A stretch of 64,000 nucleotides of DNA, taken from NCBI GenBank assembly GCA_002239085.1, contig MPNP01000006.1, positions 1 through 64,000 on the forward strand. The letters run 5' to 3'. The notes beneath the pieces are model-generated. The model searched no databases and was not told the origin of the DNA. It saw only the letters and a list, made by a program, of their open reading frames with translations. Source of the DNA: Rhodobacteraceae bacterium bin131 (GTDB lineage: Bacteria > Pseudomonadota > Alphaproteobacteria > Rhodobacterales > Rhodobacteraceae). Positions 56,812 through 64,000 of this stretch are shown one piece after another (the stretch's first letter is position 1; each line of letters opens with the position of its first letter). The position numbers were made by a program, and so were the translations under genes.

Positions 56812-56954
56812 TTAGTCCTCCTTTTCTATAAAGCTTTATCGTTGTCCTATATTTATAATTTGGAATCAATTCCCTATTTCATAGTATCTAATCAATTGGT
56901 TTAAACAATTAAATGGGATGAATTGAGTCATATGATTCAGAGTTGGAGACATTA

Positions 56955-57698
56955 ATGGCAGGTCATTCAAAATGGGCTAACATTCAACATCGAAAAGGGC
57001 GGCAAGATGCCACTCGGTCAAAGTTATTCTCAAAACTTTCAAGAGAGATTACTGTTGCCGCCAAAATTGGAGATCTAGATCCTGAAAAAAACCCCCGGTT
57101 GCGGTTAGCCGTTCGAGAAGCCAAAAGTAATTCAGTACCTAAAGATGTTATTGAACGGGCTATCACGAAAGCTTCCGGTGCGGATTCAGATTCCTTGGAA
57201 GAAGTTCGTTACGAGGGTTATGGGCCTGCGGGAGTCGCTGTGATTGTTGAGGCCATGACCGACAATCGAAATCGAACAGCCGCATCTATTCGGTCAATAT
57301 TTACTAAGCTTGGAGGCAATTTAGCTGAAACAGGTGCTGTTAGCTACATGTTTGAGCGTAAAGGCGAAGTTGTTTTTTCGCGTGAAACTTGTGACGATAA
57401 CGAACTGTTAGAAGCCGCTATAGAGGCTGGAGCAGAGGATGTTGATTCAAGTGATGCCGGCCATATTGTATACACATCAGATGTTGAACTCTCGGCTGTA
57501 TCCAACGCTTTAGAAAAAGAACTCGGTGAGGCACTCACCGCTAAACTTATCTGGAAACCCACAATTACTACTGAACTAGATTTGGAAAAAGCACAAAAAG
57601 TCATAAAGCTAATTGATATGCTTGATGAGGATGAAGATGTGCAGAGAGTTACGGCAAATTTTGAAATCCCTGACGAAATACTCAATCAATTTGAGTGA
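56955..57698 (+). CDS. yebC: YebC/PmpR family protein
   Basis: A 247-aa three-domain protein with the family start [28 protein letters not shown]. Other blocks are [46 protein letters not shown] and the acidic-loop domain. YebC members act as DNA-binding regulators or, as shown more recently, as translation factors at proline-rich stalls, related in purpose to the nearby efp. GGAG lies 7 nt before the ATG at 56955. The gene often precedes ruvC, but not here. Confidence 0.96.
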   Translation: MAGHSKWANIQHRKGRQDATRSKLFSKLSREITVAAKIGDLDPEKNPRLRLAVREAKSNSVPKDVIERAITKASGADSDSLEEVRYEGYGPAGVAVIVEAMTDNRNRTAASIRSIFTKLGGNLAETGAVSYMFERKGEVVFSRETCDDNELLEAAIEAGAEDVDSSDAGHIVYTSDVELSAVSNALEKELGEALTAKLIWKPTITTELDLEKAQKVIKLIDMLDEDEDVQRVTANFEIPDEILNQFE

Positions 57699-57736
57699 TT
57701 ATACCTCCTCAGATTATTCGGCTGATATAGATTCTC

Positions 57737-58618
57737 TTGGAAATAAAATTTCTTAATCGTCGATTATCCAACAATGCTGTGGGTATATTGTGGATGGTCG
57801 TTTGCAGCTTTAATCTCGTCGCTGTAGCGACAATCGCTAAAATCATAGGCAACGATATTTCGGCCAGTCAGTCGGGATTTTTACGATATTTAATAGGCCT
57901 CATATTTATCATTCCCCTTTTACGGCATTTCAACCTGAAAACTATTCCCAAAAATGACTTAATTATTTTTAGTATTCGTGGCTTTGTTCATTCCATTGGT
58001 GTCATGCTTTGGTTCTTTTCAATGACACAAATAACTATCGCCGAAGTCATATCCATGAGTTATCTCACCCCCATATTACTTTCAATCATGGCCATAATTT
58101 TTCTAGGAGAGGAGCTATCATGGAATCGCATTATAACCCTGTTGTGTGGTATCATTGGTTGCTTAATAATACTGAGACCTGGTTTTCGCGAATTGGTCAT
58201 TGGTCACTGGTCCATTCTTGGAACAGTTTGTGCATTTTCAGTGTCTTACCTTCTGACCAAACAGCTCACTAATCGTTATAGTGCCGAGGTCATAATTGTC
58301 ATGCTATCTTTGACCTGTACTACATTCTTATTTCCAACGGCTCTACTGGCCTGGAAGCCACCGACTTTGGAAAATATTTTTTGGTTATTTCTGGTTGCTT
58401 TTTTTGCTACTTTTGCTCATTATTCAATGACTCGTGCTTTTAACGCAGCACCGATTACCGTGACTCAACCCTTTAACTTTTTACAATTAATAGGAGCCGT
58501 CGCAATTGGAGCATTGTTTTTTTCTGAGCCGTTAGATATTTGGGTGTTTTTGGGTGGGAGCATAATCGTTTGTGCCATCTCGCTTTTGGCATGGCGGGAG
58601 TTCATGAGCAAAAAATAA
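57737..58618 (+). CDS. EamA/DMT-family transporter
   Basis: A 293-aa inner-membrane protein of the drug/metabolite transporter superfamily with about ten transmembrane helices in two EamA repeats (about 12-145 and 155-288). Typical stretches are FIIPLLRHF, EVISMSYLTPILLSIMAIIFLGEELSWNRII and YSMTRAFNAAPITVTQPFNFLQLIGAV. The start is a TTG; the frame is closed by a stop three codons upstream. The substrate is unknown. It converges on the MFS gene with 9 bp between. Confidence 0.88.
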   Translation: MEIKFLNRRLSNNAVGILWMVVCSFNLVAVATIAKIIGNDISASQSGFLRYLIGLIFIIPLLRHFNLKTIPKNDLIIFSIRGFVHSIGVMLWFFSMTQITIAEVISMSYLTPILLSIMAIIFLGEELSWNRIITLLCGIIGCLIILRPGFRELVIGHWSILGTVCAFSVSYLLTKQLTNRYSAEVIIVMLSLTCTTFLFPTALLAWKPPTLENIFWLFLVAFFATFAHYSMTRAFNAAPITVTQPFNFLQLIGAVAIGALFFSEPLDIWVFLGGSIIVCAISLLAWREFMSKK

Positions 58619-58627
58619 TTATAAATT

Positions 58628-59854
58628 TCAACCAAACTTTTTTTGTGATTGTTGGCGGTCACGATGAACAACATAAAGAGCGATAAAAATGCTTGCTAGA
58701 ACGCTGATCAACATGATGAAATACAATGGGTAAGGTCCCGATTCAATTGTCAATAAAGATCCCGCCAAGGCCGATAAACCAGAGCCAATCCCGATCATGA
58801 TCGCGCCACCTATTCCTGACGCTGTCCCCGCAAGATGTGGGCGGACTGACAGCATACCGGCTGTCGCATTTGGCAGTATCATTCCATTACCGACACCCAT
58901 CATCACGGCAAAGCCAAAAAAGCTCATCGGGTGATTAAAACCCGCAAGGGCTGATAAAATTGGCCCCACTGGCCCCAACAAAAGAATCGCACACCCCACC
59001 AAAATCATTTTGTTAATTCCAATTCTTGTGGAGTATTTTCCAGAAATAAAATTACCAGTCATATAACCGACGGCCGTCAAGCCAAAATAAATTCCAACCG
59101 CTGAAGGGCTCAGATTGAATATCTCTGATCCCACAAAGGGGGCTCCACCTAAAAATGAAAAAAATACCCCTGAGGCACATGCTGCAACAAGACAGTACCC
59201 CCAGAATCTTTGAGATTTAAACAATTCTGGATATTCTTTGAATTGTAACCAGATGTTGGACTTTGACCTAGGCAAAGTTTCGCCCAAATCATAGTAAGTG
59301 ATTCCCAACGTGATGACGCCAAAAAGTATCAACAGGGATAAACTTGCTTGCCAGCCAAACAGTTCATCAAGAAATCCACCTAAGATTGGTGCAATCATAG
59401 GAGCAACCGCCATGCCCATGGTTACATATCCAATCACAGAGGCCGATTCTGCGGCTGAATACATGTCACGAACTACCGCTCTAGAAAGAACCATACCGGT
59501 CACAATAATGGCTTGTGCCATTCGAAAAAATAGGAAAATCTCTACTGTTGTAGCGAGTACACAGCCAAACGTGGCAATAATGAACAGAATTATACCCCAT
59601 AAAACAACTGGTCTTCGGCCATAGTAGTCGGAAATAGGCCCGACAATAACGTGCATGATGGCATTGAAGACTAAATAAAAGGCAACCGAAAGCTGAATTA
59701 TTCGATAATCCGTTTGAAAAAACTCCGTCATATTTGGCAGGGACGGAAGAAACAATGTCATGGACAATGCTGGTAGGGCTGAAAGGATAACCAATGTAGT
59801 TATATGGGGCGGTGTTTTCCGGTTTAGAAATTGTATTTGAGGGGTTCCGTTCAC
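58628..59854 (-). CDS. Bcr/CflA family MFS efflux transporter
   Basis: A 408-aa 12-helix drug:H+ antiporter-1 type MFS protein. Evidence: LSALPALSMTLFLPSLPNMTEFFQTD with the helix-1 motif typical of Bcr/CflA, motif A between helices 2 and 3 as GPISDYYGRRPVVLWG, motif C-like GMAVAPMIAPILGGFL in helix 5. Relatives export bicyclomycin, chloramphenicol, sulfonamides or dipeptides. The physiological substrate is unknown. Confidence 0.9.
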   Translation of the reverse strand: MNGTPQIQFLNRKTPPHITTLVILSALPALSMTLFLPSLPNMTEFFQTDYRIIQLSVAFYLVFNAIMHVIVGPISDYYGRRPVVLWGIILFIIATFGCVLATTVEIFLFFRMAQAIIVTGMVLSRAVVRDMYSAAESASVIGYVTMGMAVAPMIAPILGGFLDELFGWQASLSLLILFGVITLGITYYDLGETLPRSKSNIWLQFKEYPELFKSQRFWGYCLVAACASGVFFSFLGGAPFVGSEIFNLSPSAVGIYFGLTAVGYMTGNFISGKYSTRIGINKMILVGCAILLLGPVGPILSALAGFNHPMSFFGFAVMMGVGNGMILPNATAGMLSVRPHLAGTASGIGGAIMIGIGSGLSALAGSLLTIESGPYPLYFIMLISVLASIFIALYVVHRDRQQSQKKFG

Positions 59855-60115
59855 TATATGACCTTCAGGTTTTTGCTTAATCGCATTTAACCCATCGCTA
59901 TGAAGGGTTCTTATTTGCTTTCAATGATGCCTTGAAGGCAATTATAGTCAATGAAATCGCACTTCAAGAAAAAGACTCCATTAATCCCTAACGATTGAAT
60001 AATTTTGAATTGAATTGAAATTTAGGGACGCATTGATTTTTTATAATCCCAAGTTGGTAATACTATTGTATAAGGGTTATGTTATGCATTCACAACAATA
60101 AGACAGGGCGATGAT

Positions 60116-61648
60116 ATGGAAACAATAATTTCTGAACTTGGCAAACGACGTGTAGAAGCCAATCTTGGGGGTGGCGTGGCAAGAATCAAGGCCCAGCATG
60201 ATAAAGGTAAACTCACCGCTCGCGAGCGAATTGAATTGTTGCTTGACGACAATTCCTTTGAAGAATTTGATATGTTCGTTGCCCATCGCTGTAATGACTT
60301 TAATATGCATAACACCAAAATCCTGGGGGATGGTGTCATCACTGGATGGGGAACAATAAACGGGCGGCAAGTTTACGTCTTTAGTCAGGATTTTACCGTA
60401 TTTGGTGGCTCCTTATCCGAAACACACGCAGCCAAAATATGCAAAATTATGGACATGGCAATCCAAAATGGGGCACCAGTTATTGGCCTCAACGATTCTG
60501 GAGGTGCCCGTATTCAAGAAGGGGTATCATCGCTTGCTGGATATGCCGAAGTTTTTCAGCGCAATATCCTTGCTTCCGGGGTTATTCCACAAATTAGTGT
60601 CATCATGGGGCCGTGTGCTGGAGGAGCAGTTTATTCTCCTGCAATGACTGACTTTATATTCATGGTCAAGGATTCCTCATATATGTTTGTCACTGGACCA
60701 GATGTTGTAAAGACTGTGACTAATGAGATCATTTCATCCGAAGATTTAGGAGGTGCAGGCACTCACACAACCCGATCTTCAGTCGCCGATGGTGCCTTTA
60801 ATAATGACGTTGAAGCACTTTATGAAGTACGAAGATTCTTTGATTATCTCCCGCTTAGCAACACTTCAAAACCGCCACTCCTACCCAATTATGATGACCC
60901 CAATCGGATTGAGATGTCACTTGATACCTTGATTCCCGACAGTCCCAATCAACCTTACGATATGAAAGAATTGATACACAAGATTGCTGATGATGGTGAT
61001 CTGTTTGAGGTCAAAGAAAATTTCGCTAAAAACATAATTACCGGATTTATCCGCCTTGAGGGTTCAACGGTGGGAGTCGTTGGTAACCAACCGATGGTAT
61101 TAGCAGGTTGTCTTGACATTGATAGCTCAAGAAAGGCGGCCCGATTTGTTCGCTTTTGCGATGCGTTTGAAATCCCCATTCTGACATTTGTGGATGTACC
61201 TGGTTTCCTGCCCGGAACCGCACAAGAATATGGAGGGATTATCGTGCATGGAGCCAAACTGCTGTTCGCATTTGGGGAAGCAACAGTACCAAAGGTCACT
61301 GTAATCACTCGAAAAGCTTATGGAGGGGCTTATGATGTTATGTCATCCAAGCACCTTAGAGGCGATTTTAACTATGCTTGGCCCAGTGCTCAAATTGCCG
61401 TAATGGGAGCAAAAGGAGCGGTTGAAATTTTGTACCGTTCAGAAATCAATGATCCCGATAAGGTTGAAAAGCGCTCAAAGGAATATGAGGAGCGGTTCGC
61501 CAACCCTTTTGTTGCAGCTGAAAAAGGGTTTGTTGATGAAATTATTCACCCTCATTCCACCCGTATGCGAGTGTGTCGTGCATTAAGAAGCTTAAAATCA
61601 AAACGCCTTCGCAACCCTCCAAAGAAGCATGACAATATTCCACTCTAG
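60116..61648 (+). CDS. pccB: Propionyl-CoA carboxylase beta (carboxyltransferase) subunit
   Basis: A 510-aa acyl-CoA carboxyltransferase that moves CO2 from biotin to propionyl-CoA, giving methylmalonyl-CoA. Two crotonase-like halves carry oxyanion-hole glycine pairs: [13 protein letters not shown] and [13 protein letters not shown] in the first, and [26 protein letters not shown] and [19 protein letters not shown] in the second. The context with pccA and MeaB favours propionyl-CoA. Acetyl-CoA or butyryl-CoA activity is possible. A 172-bp gap separates it from pccA. Confidence 0.93.
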   Translation: METIISELGKRRVEANLGGGVARIKAQHDKGKLTARERIELLLDDNSFEEFDMFVAHRCNDFNMHNTKILGDGVITGWGTINGRQVYVFSQDFTVFGGSLSETHAAKICKIMDMAIQNGAPVIGLNDSGGARIQEGVSSLAGYAEVFQRNILASGVIPQISVIMGPCAGGAVYSPAMTDFIFMVKDSSYMFVTGPDVVKTVTNEIISSEDLGGAGTHTTRSSVADGAFNNDVEALYEVRRFFDYLPLSNTSKPPLLPNYDDPNRIEMSLDTLIPDSPNQPYDMKELIHKIADDGDLFEVKENFAKNIITGFIRLEGSTVGVVGNQPMVLAGCLDIDSSRKAARFVRFCDAFEIPILTFVDVPGFLPGTAQEYGGIIVHGAKLLFAFGEATVPKVTVITRKAYGGAYDVMSSKHLRGDFNYAWPSAQIAVMGAKGAVEILYRSEINDPDKVEKRSKEYEERFANPFVAAEKGFVDEIIHPHSTRMRVCRALRSLKSKRLRNPPKKHDNIPL

Positions 61649-61820
61649 CTTGATGAACTCCCACATAAAAGGCTTTTTATGAATATTCGTATATATCAAA
61701 CTCGTTATAATGACCTTCTTGGTTCAATGTTTTGATTGTTTTTTCTTAGCTCGCATATAACTTTTTCAAAATTCCTCAACATGAAGATTATTCCTTCCCA
61801 TAAGTTTGATAGGTCAAATT

Positions 61821-63827
61821 GTGATTAACAAAATTCTCATTGCAAATCGAGGTGAAATTGCCTGCCGCATTATCAAAACGGCTCAGCGCCTGGGTATCAA
61901 AACCGTAGCCGTTTACTCTGATGCTGATAGAAAAGCACTGCATGTTCAGATGGCTGATGAAGAATTATATATTGGTCCAGCCGAGGCGACTCATTCGTAT
62001 CTCGTTATTGACAAAATTATTGAAGCCGTTAAAGCGAGCCAATCAGACGCAGTACACCCAGGGTATGGCTTTCTCTCGGAAAATGCTTCATTTGTTCAGC
62101 GCTTAGAGCACGAAAAGATTGTGTTCATCGGCCCGCCTGCTCGTGCCATTGAGTTAATGGGGGACAAACTCAAATCCAAGAAAATTGCTGCAAACGCTGG
62201 TGTTTCAACTGTTCCAGGTCATCTCGGTATAGTTGAATCTACAGATGCGGCTTTGGGCATTGCCCGTGAAATTGGCTTCCCCGTAATGATTAAGGCATCA
62301 GCTGGTGGCGGTGGTAAGGGCATGCGGGTCGCTAATAATGAAAATGAAGTCATTGAAGGATTTAAGTCGTCACAAAATGAAGCCGCAAATTCATTTGGTG
62401 ATAATCGCCTCATCATTGAGAAATTCATTGAATCACCCCGCCACATAGAAATCCAAGTCCTTGCCGATTCGTTAGGCAACTGTATTTATCTCAACGAACG
62501 TGAATGCTCAATTCAACGCCGCAATCAAAAAGTAATTGAAGAAGCACCCTCACCCTTCCTTGACTCCCAAACTCGACAATCTATGGGGGAACAAGCTGTT
62601 CGTTTAGCGAAAGCTGTTGATTATCAGTCAGCCGGAACTGTGGAGTTCATTGTAGACAAGGACAAAAACTTTTATTTTCTTGAAATGAATACGCGACTTC
62701 AAGTGGAGCATCCTGTTACTGAGTTGACAACAGGCATTGACCTCGTTGAGCAAATGATTCGAGTGGCCACTAATAATCCCCTTGAATTATCACAGGATCA
62801 GGTCCCCCTGAATGGTTGGGCCATTGAGTCGAGAGTTTATGCTGAAGACCCACGACGTAACTTTTTACCTTCAACAGGCCGACTATCACGGTATCGTCCA
62901 CCCCAAGAAATGACCACTTCAGAAATTGTTATCCGCAATGACACAGGCGTTTATGAAGGTGACGAGATTAGCGTTTATTATGATCCAATGATTGCTAAAC
63001 TGTGCAGTTGGGCAAGCGATAGAAAATCAGCAATACTTGCTATGCAAGAAGCATTGGACTGTTTTGAAATTGAAGGTATCGCTCATAATCTAGCTTTTTT
63101 ATCAACTGTGTATGATCACCCACGTTTTATTGAGGGTAACATCACAACTGGATTCATTGAGGAAGAATTTAAAAGCGGCTTCTCGGGTGCAGTGCTACCG
63201 CCTACAACCTTGCAAATGCTTGCATCTTGTACGGCATATATATTCCATATGCAGGAATTACGCAAATCGGCGATTTCAGGGCAGATGGCCGCACCCTATT
63301 ATCCCATTGAAAGGAATTTAGCCATCCTCATCGATAACGAGACCTATTCACTTAAATTGTCTACAGTTGGGGATAAAATTAAGACTATATTTAAAGATGA
63401 TGGCCTGACTCATTTCATTGAGTCGCACTGGCGACCAAATCAACATTATGGAACTTTCCAGGTAGAACGCTCAAAGATTCATTTAAAAATCAGTTATATC
63501 CCTTACGGGTACCAACTCAACTATCGGGGAAGTGATCTCACAGTTTTGGTGAAAACATCAAAACAGATCAATCTTTCTGCTTACATGAAAGAAATAATCC
63601 CACCCGACACGACTAAAATATTACAATGCCCAATGCCAGGATTATTAACAGATATTTTTGTTTCCATAGGGGACACCGTAGAAGAAGGTCAACCTCTATG
63701 TACTATTGAAGCAATGAAAATGGAAAATGTGCTTAAAGCTCCAAAAGGAGCGCGTATTTCAGCTATAAAAGTTGCGCCTGGAGATACGTTGCTTGTTGAC
63801 CAAACGATTATTGAGTTTGAGACTTAG
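61821..63827 (+). CDS. pccA: Propionyl-CoA carboxylase alpha (biotin carboxylase/BCCP) subunit
   Basis: About 668 aa. Residues 1-450 are the ATP-grasp biotin carboxylase (INKILIANRGEIACRII, HPGYGFLSENASFV, KASAGGGGKGMR, FLEMNTRLQVEHPVTE). A linker/BT-like domain follows. The C terminus is a biotinyl domain with the target Lys in IEAMKMENVLKAP. The ORF track starts at a TTG five codons upstream; the GTG at 61821 matches the family start. It works with PccB on the route propionyl-CoA to succinyl-CoA, which uses the mutase that MeaB protects. Confidence 0.94.
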   Translation: MINKILIANRGEIACRIIKTAQRLGIKTVAVYSDADRKALHVQMADEELYIGPAEATHSYLVIDKIIEAVKASQSDAVHPGYGFLSENASFVQRLEHEKIVFIGPPARAIELMGDKLKSKKIAANAGVSTVPGHLGIVESTDAALGIAREIGFPVMIKASAGGGGKGMRVANNENEVIEGFKSSQNEAANSFGDNRLIIEKFIESPRHIEIQVLADSLGNCIYLNERECSIQRRNQKVIEEAPSPFLDSQTRQSMGEQAVRLAKAVDYQSAGTVEFIVDKDKNFYFLEMNTRLQVEHPVTELTTGIDLVEQMIRVATNNPLELSQDQVPLNGWAIESRVYAEDPRRNFLPSTGRLSRYRPPQEMTTSEIVIRNDTGVYEGDEISVYYDPMIAKLCSWASDRKSAILAMQEALDCFEIEGIAHNLAFLSTVYDHPRFIEGNITTGFIEEEFKSGFSGAVLPPTTLQMLASCTAYIFHMQELRKSAISGQMAAPYYPIERNLAILIDNETYSLKLSTVGDKIKTIFKDDGLTHFIESHWRPNQHYGTFQVERSKIHLKISYIPYGYQLNYRGSDLTVLVKTSKQINLSAYMKEIIPPDTTKILQCPMPGLLTDIFVSIGDTVEEGQPLCTIEAMKMENVLKAPKGARISAIKVAPGDTLLVDQTIIEFET

Positions 63828-63837
63828 TATAACAATA

Positions 63838-64000
63838 CTATCGTCCTTTTAATTTGATTTCCTGCTGTCTCATGGGGAGCTTATCAATGGCTCGACTTAT
63901 CTCCCTGATTGTCCAAGGGTTAGGTTTGCGAAGGAAAGTTCTTCCATCTTTCCCAACCACTAACATGTCAAAACCTCGGGGATGATAGGACCGCCTGATT
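63838..64000 (-). CDS. C-terminal end of a DUF4174-like protein (partial)
   Basis: An open frame on the minus strand enters from beyond the right edge and ends at TAG 63838-63840, coding for about 53 residues. The sequence DMLVVGKDGRTFLRKP and IREISRAIDKLPMRQQEIK resembles the C terminus of DUF4174 proteins, thioredoxin-like small proteins of unknown function. It is too short for the ORF track. It is convergent with pccA, 10 bp apart. Confidence 0.7.
   Translation of the reverse strand, partial: IRRSYHPRGFDMLVVGKDGRTFLRKPNPWTIREISRAIDKLPMRQQEIKLKGR

Overview
This window is a contiguous, gene-dense stretch of an AT-rich alphaproteobacterial chromosome. No rRNA, insertion sequence, phage gene or CRISPR array was seen. 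Several things support the alphaproteobacterial placement: the mdh-sucC-sucD-sucA-sucB-lpd block with sdhCDAB nearby; families typical of the class (TIGR02300/FYDLN acid, MmcB, DUF1523, DUF6280, CarD, DUF1640); ethylmalonyl-CoA pathway genes (malyl-CoA lyase, mesaconyl-CoA hydratase, PCC, MeaB); and a tRNA-His without the universal G-1:C73 pair, a loss known from a large alphaproteobacterial clade. The gene families most resemble Rhodobacterales or marine SAR116-like bacteria. The exact lineage cannot be fixed from the sequence alone.

Layout: 0.3-6.8 kb (minus) is a six-gene uptake/catabolic operon: ROK regulator, M20 deacylase, periplasmic binding protein, permease, YhfX-like PLP enzyme and single-domain ABC ATPase. 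7.3-17.2 kb (minus) is the TCA block mdh-sucCD-sucAB-lpd ending in a zinc-ribbon protein. 17.7-19.8 kb holds divergent malyl-CoA lyase and mesaconyl-CoA hydratase. 20.0-26.2 kb (plus) is a compact his operon, hisG-hisN-hisCB(fused)-hisH-hisA-hisF-hisIE. 27.2-30.9 kb (plus) is sdhCDAB with a small lipoprotein gene between sdhA and sdhB. 31-39 kb holds CarD, a lipoprotein, threonine aldolase, DUF1523, an M20 peptidase with an orphan peptide-type binding protein, and a class V aminotransferase. 39.6-46.5 kb holds a split ABC exporter, a GT2 enzyme, YmdB, 5-FCL, and a mutagenesis cluster (mmcB, umuC, umuD). 46.9-54.9 kb holds tRNA-His, glutamate dehydrogenase, lepA, rpmB, meaB, DUF3108, DUF6280, efp and a thioesterase. 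55.0-64 kb holds a degenerate inositol monophosphatase homologue, ygfZ, yebC, two transporters, pccB, pccA and the end of a DUF4174-like gene.

Functionally, the TCA enzymes, glutamate dehydrogenase, malyl-CoA lyase, mesaconyl-CoA hydratase, propionyl-CoA carboxylase and MeaB fit a heterotroph that assimilates C2/C3 units through the ethylmalonyl-CoA and methylmalonyl-CoA routes. The most unusual items are the HisC-HisB fusion, the deacylase/YhfX transporter operon with an intercistronic hairpin, the metal-site-less IMPase homologue next to efp, the probable CTG start of ygfZ, and the ABC exporter split by a one-base frame change. I found nothing that clearly amounts to a new defence or mobile system. 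Start sites were refined by eye from Shine-Dalgarno matches and family N-termini. No database search was run.
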